A DNA stretch of 64,000 nucleotides from Hyphomicrobium nitrativorans NL23. Its GTDB lineage: Bacteria; Pseudomonadota; Alphaproteobacteria; Rhizobiales; Hyphomicrobiaceae. The position numbers were made by a program, and so were the translations under genes. The stretch is from positions 2,607,821-2,671,820 of the forward strand of contig NC_022997.1 in assembly GCF_000503895.1 (NCBI RefSeq), given 5' to 3'. The notes under the pieces are model-generated. The model worked only from the letters and a program-made list of their open reading frames with translations. It was not told the DNA's origin and did no database searches. This document shows, piece by piece, positions 41,581 through 48,881 of this stretch; the stretch's first letter is position 1, and each line of letters begins with the position of its first letter.

Positions 41581-42642
41581 TTATCGAAGGGGCGCGGCCG
41601 ACATAAGTCCGCCCCTCGTCCAAAGGTTATTGACGCCCCGCTCAAGGGCAAGCGGCGATCTCGCGCCCACGTTGCGGTCGAACAGCTCGCCATAGTTCCC
41701 CACCTGTTTCACCACGCGGTAGCTCCAATCCCGCGCGAGCCCCAGGGGGCGGCCGAGATCCGCCTCCTCTCCCTGGAAACGGCGGATGTCCGTGTTGGGC
41801 GAGTTGCGGAGGCTGTCGATGTTCTGGCTCGTGATGCCGAGTTCCTCGGCCGCGATCAACGCCTCCAACGTCCAGCGCACGACGGAAAACCAGCGGTCGT
41901 CTCCCTGGCGCACGATCGGGCCAAGCGGCTCCTTGGCGACCAACTCCGGCAGGATCACGTGCTCGCCGGGATCGGGGAGGCGGCTACGCTCGCTGGCAAG
42001 AAGCGTCATATCTCCGGTGAGAAGCGTGCAGGCGCCGTCAGCGTACGTCTTGACGGTGTCGGGCCACTGCTCGGCGGTGACGAGCTGGTAGCGCATCTTG
42101 CGCATCTGGAAATAGCGTTCGAAGCCTTCCTGGGCCCCTGTCCCGGCCATCACGCACACGGATGCGCCGGAAAGCTCAAGGACGCTCGCCACGGTGTGGC
42201 CGCGCCGGACCAGGATGCCCTGGCCATCGTGAAAGAGCGTGCCGACGAACCGCACACCGTGCTCGGTATCGCGCGAGAGCGTCATCGCGTTGGCCCGGGG
42301 CAGAACGTCGACCTCGCGGCCTGCGAGCACCTGAAAGCGGTTGGCGGGTGAGACGACCCGATAACGCACCGCATCGCGCCGCCCGAGGACGGCCACGGCG
42401 AGCGCTTCGCAAAAATCGATGTCGAGCCCCTTCCAGGCGCCGTTTGCCGCAACCTCGGCAAAGCCGGGCGTCCCCTCCGTGACCCCGCAGACGAGGTGAT
42501 CGCGGGTGCGGATGTCGTCGAGCGTGCTCGCATCAGCCGCGGGAGCCGCCGAGAACATCGCGGCCATACCGAACGACATGGCGAGGACTGGCGCAACGAA
42601 GCGCCAAGGCTGGGGGCGTGACTCGGGGCTGTGGGCCGACAC
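41581..42642 (-). CDS. amino-acid ABC transporter substrate-binding protein (AapJ/BztA-like)
   Basis: A 353-residue periplasmic binding protein. After a signal (WRFVAPVLAMSFGMAAMFSAAPAADA) it reads STLDDIRTRDHLVCGVTEGTPGFAEVAANGAWKGLDIDFCEALAVAVLG, then GVRFVGTLFHDGQGILVR and PLGPIVRQGDDRWFSVVRWTLEALIAAEELGITSQNID, which is the general L-amino-acid-binding pattern. The GTG at 42642 with GGAGACC upstream is preferred over the long Arg/Thr-rich extension to 42759. No permease genes follow, so it is an orphan binding protein. Divergent from metC, a pairing also seen in rhizobia. Confidence 0.88.
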   Translation of the reverse strand: MSAHSPESRPQPWRFVAPVLAMSFGMAAMFSAAPAADASTLDDIRTRDHLVCGVTEGTPGFAEVAANGAWKGLDIDFCEALAVAVLGRRDAVRYRVVSPANRFQVLAGREVDVLPRANAMTLSRDTEHGVRFVGTLFHDGQGILVRRGHTVASVLELSGASVCVMAGTGAQEGFERYFQMRKMRYQLVTAEQWPDTVKTYADGACTLLTGDMTLLASERSRLPDPGEHVILPELVAKEPLGPIVRQGDDRWFSVVRWTLEALIAAEELGITSQNIDSLRNSPNTDIRRFQGEEADLGRPLGLARDWSYRVVKQVGNYGELFDRNVGARSPLALERGVNNLWTRGGLMSAAPLR

Positions 42643-42886
42643 GTGGTCTCCGGATCGGTGAAGGCGCGCGGCACACGTCACGCTGCCGCCGCCATGGCGA
42701 GCTGACGGGTGTATCGTGGTACGTTGCGCGGCGCGGCGATTTCGCTCTTCCTCAGTCACACATCCCGCGTCGCACCCGGATGGTCAAGCCCTTGACCCGC
42801 GTGGGAAGTTGCGTCAAAGGGCGCTCAGCGCAAGGTTTCGTCCGGCCAGCCTTTAAAGGGCGCCTGTTTTCAAGGATCATCACTCC

Positions 42887-44074
42887 ATGACCAAGCGAGA
42901 CGGCGTACGAGACCCACGCCATCCGGATACGGAAATCCTGCATTCCGGACGCGATCCGGAGGCCCAGCACGGCTTCGTCAACCCGTCCGTGTACCGCGGT
43001 TCGACGGTGCTGTTCCCCACCCTCGACGCCCTCGAAGCCTACGACCAGCAGACCTACCGCTACGGGCGCCACGGCACGCCTACGACGGCAGCCCTGGAAG
43101 AGGCGCTGTGCCAGCTCGAAGGCGGCGCGCGCTGCGTCCTGACCCCCTCCGGCTATCAGGCGGTCACGACCGCCATTCTCGCGTTCGTCAAAGCGGGCGA
43201 CCACATCCTGATGGTCGATACGGTTTATCAACCGACGCGGAAGTTCTGCGATGCCTTCCTGGCGCGGCTCGGCGTCGCCACCACATACTACGATCCGCTC
43301 ATCGGCGAAGGGATCGCGGGGCTCGTCCAGGAGAACACGCGCCTCGTCTTCACGGAGAGCCCGGGATCGCTCACCTTCGAGATGCAGGACATCGGCGCCA
43401 TCGCCAAAGCGGCGCGCGCGCGCGACATCGCCGTGGTGATGGACAACACATGGGCGACAGGGCTCTATTTCCGGCCGCTGGAGCACGGCGTCGACGTCTC
43501 GATCAACGCTTGCACGAAGTACATCGTCGGGCACGCGGACGCGATGCTGGGCGCTATCACGGCCAATGCGCGGACGGCGCGCGCAATCGAAATGTCGCGC
43601 CTGTTGCTCGGCGGATGTCCGGGATCTGAAGAGACGTATCTCGGCCTCAGGGGGCTGCGGACTCTCGCCGTGCGGCTCGCCCGCCATCACAAGGCCGGGC
43701 TCGAAGTGGCCGAATGGCTTGCCGGGCGGCCCGAGGTCGCGCGTGTGCTTCATCCCGCCCTCGCCTCCGATCCCGGTCACGCGCTCTGGAAGGCGCAGTA
43801 CAAGGGCGCCTCGGGGCTGTTTTCGATCGTCCTGAACCCGGTTCCGCGCGCTGCGGTGGCCGCGATGCTCGACGGTCTCGAACTGTTCGGGATGGGCTAT
43901 TCCTGGGGTGGCTACGAGAGCCTGATCGTGCCGTTCGATCCCAAGACATGCCGAACCGCCACGACATGGGGCGACGCCGGCCAGGCGCTCAGGTTGCATA
44001 TCGGGCTCGACGATCCGCGGGACCTGATTTCGGATCTGGACGCCGGATTCACGCGCCTCAAATCGGCCGCGTAA
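42887..44074 (+). CDS. metC: cystathionine beta-lyase
   Basis: A 395-residue PLP enzyme making homocysteine from cystathionine. Features: HSGRDPEAQHGFVNPSVYRGSTVLFP, YRYGRHGTPTTAALEEALCQLEGGARCVLTPSGYQAVTTAILAFVKAGDHIL, MDNTWATGLYFRPLEHGVDVSINACTKYIVGHADAMLGAI (with the PLP Lys in CTKYIVGH), and LELFGMGYSWGGYESLIVPF near the C-terminus. These fit the MetC branch of the Cys/Met metabolism family. The gene stands alone and is divergent from the binding-protein gene. Confidence 0.95.
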   Translation: MTKRDGVRDPRHPDTEILHSGRDPEAQHGFVNPSVYRGSTVLFPTLDALEAYDQQTYRYGRHGTPTTAALEEALCQLEGGARCVLTPSGYQAVTTAILAFVKAGDHILMVDTVYQPTRKFCDAFLARLGVATTYYDPLIGEGIAGLVQENTRLVFTESPGSLTFEMQDIGAIAKAARARDIAVVMDNTWATGLYFRPLEHGVDVSINACTKYIVGHADAMLGAITANARTARAIEMSRLLLGGCPGSEETYLGLRGLRTLAVRLARHHKAGLEVAEWLAGRPEVARVLHPALASDPGHALWKAQYKGASGLFSIVLNPVPRAAVAAMLDGLELFGMGYSWGGYESLIVPFDPKTCRTATTWGDAGQALRLHIGLDDPRDLISDLDAGFTRLKSAA

Positions 44075-44303
44075 GGCTGCGCCGCTCACATTTTTGCGAT
44101 GCCGGTCGGATTTCGCGTGCGGCGGCCTATTCCCGGCGCTTTGATGTGGTCATTGACGGCGCGCAAAGCGCGTTTAGCACCTTTGGCGAATAGACGAGTG
44201 GCGCGCACCGCCCCTAATTAATGCAGCATCCTGGCCAGACTTTAGAATAAGCAGCCCCCACGGGCGCGCCTCTGGCTATCCGGATCCCCAAGGAGGAAGC
44301 CCC

Positions 44304-45824
44304 ATGATCCAACAAGCCCTGAACGAACTCTCGCAGCAGATTCGTATTCGCCCCCGCTATGACAACTTTATCGGCGGCCAGTGGGTCGCGCCGGTCAAGG
44401 GCCAGTACTTCACCAACGTGACCCCCGTCACGGGCAAGCCGCTCTGCGATGTGGCCCGCTCGACCGCCGAGGACATCGAAGTCGCGCTCGACGCCGCCCA
44501 CAAGGCGCGCGCCGACTGGGGCAACGCGTCTCCGGCCACGCGCGCCGGCGTGCTCCTCAAAATCGCCGATCGGATGGAAGCCAACCTCAAGCTGATCGCC
44601 ATGGTCGAGACGCTCGACAACGGCAAGCCGATCCGCGAGACGACGGCGGCCGACATCCCCCTCGCCATCGATCACTTCCGCTACTTCGCGGGCTGCCTCC
44701 GCGCCCAGGAAGGCTCGATCGCGGAGATCGATCACGACACCGTCGCCTACCACTTCCATGAGCCGCTCGGCGTGGTGGGCCAGATCATCCCCTGGAACTT
44801 CCCGCTGCTGATGGCCTGCTGGAAGCTCGCGCCCGCGCTGGCCGCAGGCAACTGCGTCGTGCTGAAGCCCGCCGAGCAGACGCCCATGAGCATCATGGTG
44901 CTGATGGACCTCATCGGCGACCTGCTGCCGCCGGGCGTGCTCAACGTCGTCAACGGCTTCGGCATCGAGGCCGGCAAGCCGCTGGCCCAGAACAAGCGCA
45001 TCGCCAAGATCGCATTCACGGGCGAGACGACGACCGGCCGCCTCATCATGCAGTACGCGTCGGAGAACATCATTCCCTGCACGCTGGAACTCGGCGGCAA
45101 GAGCCCGAACATCTTCTTCGCCGACGTCGCCGATCACGACGACGACTTCTTCGACAAGGCGCTCGAAGGCTTCGCGATGTTCGCGCTCAACCAGGGCGAG
45201 GTCTGCACCTGCCCGAGCCGTGCTCTCGTGCACGAGAGCATCTACGACCGCTTCATGGAACGCGCCGTGAAGCGCGTCGAAGCGATCAAGCAGGGCCACC
45301 CGCTCGATAGCTCGACGATGATCGGCGCGCAGGCGTCCAACGACCAGCTCGAAAAGATCCTCTCCTACATCAAGATCGGACAGGACGAGGGCGCGCAGGT
45401 GCTCACGGGCGGCGCGCGCAACATCCTCGATGGCGAAGCCGCCGAAGGCTACTACGTGAAGCCGACGATCCTCGCTGGTCACAACAAGATGCGCGTGTTC
45501 CAGGAAGAGATCTTCGGGCCGGTCGTCTCGGTCACGACGTTCAAGGACGACGAAGAGGCGCTCGCCATCGCCAACGACACGCTTTACGGCCTCGGCTCGG
45601 GCGTGTGGACGCGCAACGGCACCCGCGCCTATCGCTTCGGCCGCGCGATCCAGGCCGGCCGCGTGTGGACGAACTGCTACCACCTCTATCCGGCGCACGC
45701 CGCTTTCGGTGGCTACAAGCAGTCCGGCATCGGCCGCGAAACGCACAAGATGATGCTCGACCACTATCAGCAGACCAAGAACATGCTGGTCAGCTACAGC
45801 CCCAAGGCTTTGGGCTTCTTCTAA
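44304..45824 (+). CDS. NAD-dependent aldehyde dehydrogenase (ExaC/AldB-like)
   Basis: A 506-residue aldehyde dehydrogenase. It begins [39 protein letters not shown], with [38 protein letters not shown], the general base Glu in [13 protein letters not shown], and the catalytic Cys in [11 protein letters not shown]. The paired CTC and the long form are typical of acetaldehyde dehydrogenases induced with ethanol dehydrogenases. It is followed by isochorismatase-like and DUF779 genes. It would oxidise aldehyde from the quinoprotein reaction once in the cytoplasm. AAGGAGG precedes the ATG. Confidence 0.93.
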   Translation: MIQQALNELSQQIRIRPRYDNFIGGQWVAPVKGQYFTNVTPVTGKPLCDVARSTAEDIEVALDAAHKARADWGNASPATRAGVLLKIADRMEANLKLIAMVETLDNGKPIRETTAADIPLAIDHFRYFAGCLRAQEGSIAEIDHDTVAYHFHEPLGVVGQIIPWNFPLLMACWKLAPALAAGNCVVLKPAEQTPMSIMVLMDLIGDLLPPGVLNVVNGFGIEAGKPLAQNKRIAKIAFTGETTTGRLIMQYASENIIPCTLELGGKSPNIFFADVADHDDDFFDKALEGFAMFALNQGEVCTCPSRALVHESIYDRFMERAVKRVEAIKQGHPLDSSTMIGAQASNDQLEKILSYIKIGQDEGAQVLTGGARNILDGEAAEGYYVKPTILAGHNKMRVFQEEIFGPVVSVTTFKDDEEALAIANDTLYGLGSGVWTRNGTRAYRFGRAIQAGRVWTNCYHLYPAHAAFGGYKQSGIGRETHKMMLDHYQQTKNMLVSYSPKALGFF

Positions 45825-45945
45825 GGCTCGGCCAGGCTTTAGAAGCGGTTCCCTCCAAAGCAGCGCGGCCGCAAGGTCGCGCTGTTTTCGTATGTCCCGC
45901 CATGTCGGGACGCGGCACCATCGAATCCGATCAGGAAGTTCAACA

Positions 45946-46548
45946 ATGTCCGATGCTCGCCCTACGCTCCGCTCGCTGCTCGCCCTCCCCGACACGCCCG
46001 CGCCGCTCTCGAAGTCGGCGCTCGTCTTGATCGACTGCCAGAACACGTACCGCGAGGGCATCATGCAGCTCGAAGGCGTGGAGCCTGCCCTTCAGGAATG
46101 CGCAAAGCTGCTTGAGCGCGCGCGCGAAGCGGGCACGCCCGTGATCCACATCCGCCACGACGCCGGGGCAGGCTCGCCCTACGACGTCAACGCGCCCATC
46201 GGCCAGATCTCCGATCCCGTCGCGCCGAAGGACGGCGAGAAGGTCATCACCAAGGCTTATCCCAGCAGCTTCGAGGGAACGGATCTCGATGCCGAACTGA
46301 AGCGGCTCGGCGTGGAGGACCTTGTGCTCGCCGGCTTCATGACGCACGTATGCGTGAACTCGACGGCGCGCGCCGCGTTCAACCACGGCTACCGGCCGAC
46401 GGTGATCGCGAACGCGACGGCGACGCGTGCGCTGCCGAACCCGGTCGGCGGCACGGTTCCGGCGGATGCCGTTCATACCGGCGCGCTTGCCGCGTTGGCC
46501 GATATCTTCGCGATTGTGGTACCGTCGGGCGACAAGGTTCCGACTTAA
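45946..46548 (+). CDS. isochorismatase-like cysteine hydrolase
   Basis: A 200-residue cytoplasmic hydrolase. The catalytic triad is visible: Asp in ALVLIDCQNTYREG, Lys in VITKAYPSSFEGTDLD and Cys in LAGFMTHVCVNSTARAAFNHGYRPTVI. It belongs to the nicotinamidase/isochorismatase superfamily; the substrate is not evident. The ATG at 45946 has AGGAAG upstream. It lies 121 bases after the aldehyde dehydrogenase stop and 19 bases before the DUF779 gene, probably one operon. Confidence 0.9.
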   Translation: MSDARPTLRSLLALPDTPAPLSKSALVLIDCQNTYREGIMQLEGVEPALQECAKLLERAREAGTPVIHIRHDAGAGSPYDVNAPIGQISDPVAPKDGEKVITKAYPSSFEGTDLDAELKRLGVEDLVLAGFMTHVCVNSTARAAFNHGYRPTVIANATATRALPNPVGGTVPADAVHTGALAALADIFAIVVPSGDKVPT

Positions 46549-46567
46549 GCCGCCAAGGGAGGCAAGG

Positions 46568-46966
46568 ATGGTCGAGCGCGTCACCGCAACACCGGAAGCC
46601 TACGCGATGATCGAGAAGCTCGCCGGGATGCACGGATCGCTTCTGTTTCATCAGTCCGGCGGGTGCTGCGACGGCAGTGCGCCGATGTGCTATCCGCGGG
46701 GCGAATTCCGCGTCGGCGCGCAGGATGTCTACCTCGGCGAGATCGCCGGGCAGCCCTTTTACATGGGGGCTGCCCAGTTTGACTACTGGCAGCACACGCA
46801 TCTCATCATCGACGTCGTGCCGGGGCGCGGCTCGGGCTTCTCGCTCGAAGCCCCCGAAGGCGTGCGCTTCCTCACGCGCTCGCGCGTCTACACGGATGCG
46901 GAAAACGAGGAGCTGGAAAAGCTCGGGCCCCCGCCTACGGGCGCCGAGCGGCCTGCTGCGGCTTAA
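46568..46966 (+). CDS. DUF779 family protein
   Basis: A 132-residue protein: MVERVTATPEAYAMIEKLAGMHGSLLFHQSGGCCDGSAPMCYPRGEFRVGAQDVYLGEIAGQPFYMGAAQFDYWQHTHLIIDVVPGRGSGFSLEAPEGVRFLTRSRVYTDAE. The GGCCDGS.PMC Cys cluster and the FYM...Q...W.HT...IDVV.GRG..FSLE core define DUF779. These genes are commonly beside aldehyde dehydrogenases; the function is unknown, perhaps metal or redox related. AGGGAGGCAAGG precedes the ATG. Confidence 0.92.
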   Translation: MVERVTATPEAYAMIEKLAGMHGSLLFHQSGGCCDGSAPMCYPRGEFRVGAQDVYLGEIAGQPFYMGAAQFDYWQHTHLIIDVVPGRGSGFSLEAPEGVRFLTRSRVYTDAENEELEKLGPPPTGAERPAAA

Positions 46967-46978
46967 GGCTTCACGATC

Positions 46979-47139
46979 TGTCATCCTGGAAAGGCGAAGG
47001 CCTTATCCGGGACTCAGCGTGAGAGCCGTCGAAGACGCGATACCTCGCGATAGAGGTTTTTCCTGGGTCCCGGCGCGGCGCTCGGCGTCGTGCCGAAGGC
47101 ACGCCTTCGGCGTGACCGCCTCGCTTGGCCGGGATGACA
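46979..47139. repeat. family-2 repeat (TCATCC...GGATGA), copy B
   Basis: Reverse-oriented partner of the element at 23253. Shared blocks include CCGGGACCCAGGAAAA, TCTATCGCGA, CGTCTTCGACG and TCCCGGATAAGGC (all read on the minus strand), and GTCATCC...GGATGAC ends. It carries an extra CCGAAGGCACGCCTTCGG hairpin in the middle that copy A lacks. It lies between convergent genes, five bases from the cupredoxin stop. Confidence 0.8.
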
Positions 47140-47143
47140 GCGA

Positions 47144-47617
47144 TTACTTCTTCGGGGCGACGATCAATTCCGAGACCATCGTGGGTAGGTGGGCCGAGCA
47201 GACGATGCTGTGGCGGCCTGGCTTGTCGGCGGTGAAGGTGACCTTGTGCACCTGGCCGCGCTTCAGCTCGAACGACTGGCCGTAAGCCTCGATCGTGGTC
47301 GGGTGGCTTGCACCGTTGATGCCGACGAATTCGAGCGTCACCTCGTCGCCCTCGTCCACGAAAATCTGACGCGGCTCGAACACGTAGACCGCGACTTCCC
47401 AACGGCCGGTGTCGTCGGGCTTCTTGAGGACGTACCCGCCACCTTCGGGAAGCGGTGCGGGAAACGGCTCCTTCTCGACGTTGGCGCCGCCCTTGGGCTC
47501 CACGGCCGTCACGACGATGTGGCGCTTGGGCGTGTCGGCAAGCGATTGCGTGGCGAACGCACCGACAGCGAACGAAGCTGCAATCAGGACGCGACCGAGC
47601 GACGACATCGAGATCAT
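47144..47617 (-). CDS. periplasmic cupredoxin domain protein
   Basis: A 157-residue exported protein with signal (MSSLGRVLIAASFAVGAFATQSLA). The cupredoxin fold ends with VDEGDEVTLEFVGINGASHPTTIEAYGQSFELKRGQVHKVTFTADKPGRHSIVCSAHLPTMVSELIVAPKK. The His in ASHPT and the Cys-His-Met of VCSAHLPTM are the expected copper ligands. Likely a soluble electron carrier. The ATG at 47617 has GGAGCAAG upstream. It precedes no obvious partner; the fds operon ends in the same direction just before it. Confidence 0.85.
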   Translation of the reverse strand: MISMSSLGRVLIAASFAVGAFATQSLADTPKRHIVVTAVEPKGGANVEKEPFPAPLPEGGGYVLKKPDDTGRWEVAVYVFEPRQIFVDEGDEVTLEFVGINGASHPTTIEAYGQSFELKRGQVHKVTFTADKPGRHSIVCSAHLPTMVSELIVAPKK

Positions 47618-47701
47618 CGGCTTGCTCCATGATGAACCATGACGATGCCTAACGCATCCGATCGACATTTACGTGTCAATGGGTTCCCGCCGCCAGCGCC
47701 T

Positions 47702-48037
47702 TTAGCGTTTTTTGGATTTGCCCTTTGTCGCCGCGCTGCCTTCGAGCACGAGATCGGGGCCGACCTCGGCCATCTCCTTCAATGCCGCAGCGGCCTCCGC
47801 AGCCGTCGATTTGCCGGCCATATCCGTCTTGAGCTTCTGCAACGCCTGGAGCGTCAGCGGATCCAGCCCTTCGCCGCCATGATCGAGGTGCGCGAAAATC
47901 TGCTTCTTCATTCGCGGCTCCCAGAACAACTTGATGTGGTTCGAGATGCCGAGAATGGCCTTTTCGCCACCCTGCGAGCGGAAGAACTTGCCGATATCGT
48001 TGGCCATGCGGATGAGCGTGTCAGCGGGCGAGGACAT
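47702..48037 (-). CDS. fdsD: formate dehydrogenase delta subunit FdsD
   Basis: A 111-residue protein (MSSPADTLIRMANDIGKFFRSQGGEKAILGISNHIKLFWEPRMKKQIFAHLDHGGEGLDPLTLQALQKL). It matches FdsD by 'L..MAN.I..FF...G...A..GI..H...FWEPRM...I..H...GG.GL.PL...A', with an Ala/Lys-rich tail. FdsD helps maturation and stability of the molybdenum-containing FdsGBA complex. The ATG at 48037 follows GGAGG and overlaps the end of fdhD by 17 bases. Confidence 0.93.
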   Translation of the reverse strand: MSSPADTLIRMANDIGKFFRSQGGEKAILGISNHIKLFWEPRMKKQIFAHLDHGGEGLDPLTLQALQKLKTDMAGKSTAAEAAAALKEMAEVGPDLVLEGSAATKGKSKKR

Positions 48038-48878
48038 GGGATAAAACCTCCTGGCGATCGCCGTCGCCAGTCTGCGCGGCAAGCGTGATGCGTTCTGGGC
48101 GAGTGAAAATCTCGAAAGCGTCGGAGCGCGCGATGGCGACCAGCGTGATGCCGGCCTCGTCTGCGACGCGAAGCGCGAGCGCCGTGGGCGCTGAAACCGC
48201 GACGATGATCTCGGCGCCCATCATGGCCGTCTTCTGAACCATTTCGACGGAGACGCGGCTCGTCAGCACGACGAAGCCTTGCGTCGGATCGAGGCCCGCC
48301 GTCGCCACGGCGCCGACCAGCTTGTCGAGCGCGTTGTGGCGGCCGACGTCCTCGCGCACGGCGGCAAACGCGCCCGCGCTAGCATCCCAGAACCCGGCCC
48401 CATGAACGGCCCGGGTCGCGACGTTGAGGGTCTGCGCAGGCGACATGGCGCCAAGAGCGCGCTGGATCTCTCCGGGCGTCGTCGTCGTGGAACGGCCGAC
48501 GCGGCGCGCCTCGGCGACGGCCGCTTCGAGGCTATCGACGCCGCACAGGCCACATGACGACGGCCCCGTAATACGGCGCCGACGCTCGACCTGTTTGCGG
48601 CCCGCTTCCGGCACCAGCCATATGCGCGCTTCGAGACCCTTCTCGTGCTCGACGATTTCGAGCTCGCGGATCTCGTCGCGGGCGGAGACGATGCCTTCCG
48701 TGATGGAAAAGCCGACGCCGAAATCTTCGAGATCGGCCGGCGTCGCCATCATCACCGCGTGGGTCGTGCCGTCATAGACGAGCGCGACCGGCACCTCCTC
48801 GGGAATGAGGCGGCTCGTGTCTTCCGCGCGGGTCTCGCTGACCCGGCGAGACAGCACGCGGCGCGACGTGTCCGTCAT
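48021..48878 (-). CDS. fdhD: formate dehydrogenase accessory sulfurtransferase FdhD
   Basis: A 285-residue sulfurtransferase that sulfurates the bis-MGD cofactor of formate dehydrogenase. Motifs: IPEEVPVALVYDGTTHAVMMATPADLEDFGVGFSITEGIV, the Cys pair in SSCGLCGVDSLE that relays sulfur, GAFAAVREDVGRHNALDKLVG and SRVSVEMVQKTAMMGAEIIVAVSAPTALALRVADEAGITLV. All are family-typical. It starts 3 bases after fdsA and overlaps fdsD. Confidence 0.95.
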   Translation of the reverse strand: MTDTSRRVLSRRVSETRAEDTSRLIPEEVPVALVYDGTTHAVMMATPADLEDFGVGFSITEGIVSARDEIRELEIVEHEKGLEARIWLVPEAGRKQVERRRRITGPSSCGLCGVDSLEAAVAEARRVGRSTTTTPGEIQRALGAMSPAQTLNVATRAVHGAGFWDASAGAFAAVREDVGRHNALDKLVGAVATAGLDPTQGFVVLTSRVSVEMVQKTAMMGAEIIVAVSAPTALALRVADEAGITLVAIARSDAFEIFTRPERITLAAQTGDGDRQEVLSHVLAR

Positions 48879-48881
48879 TGC

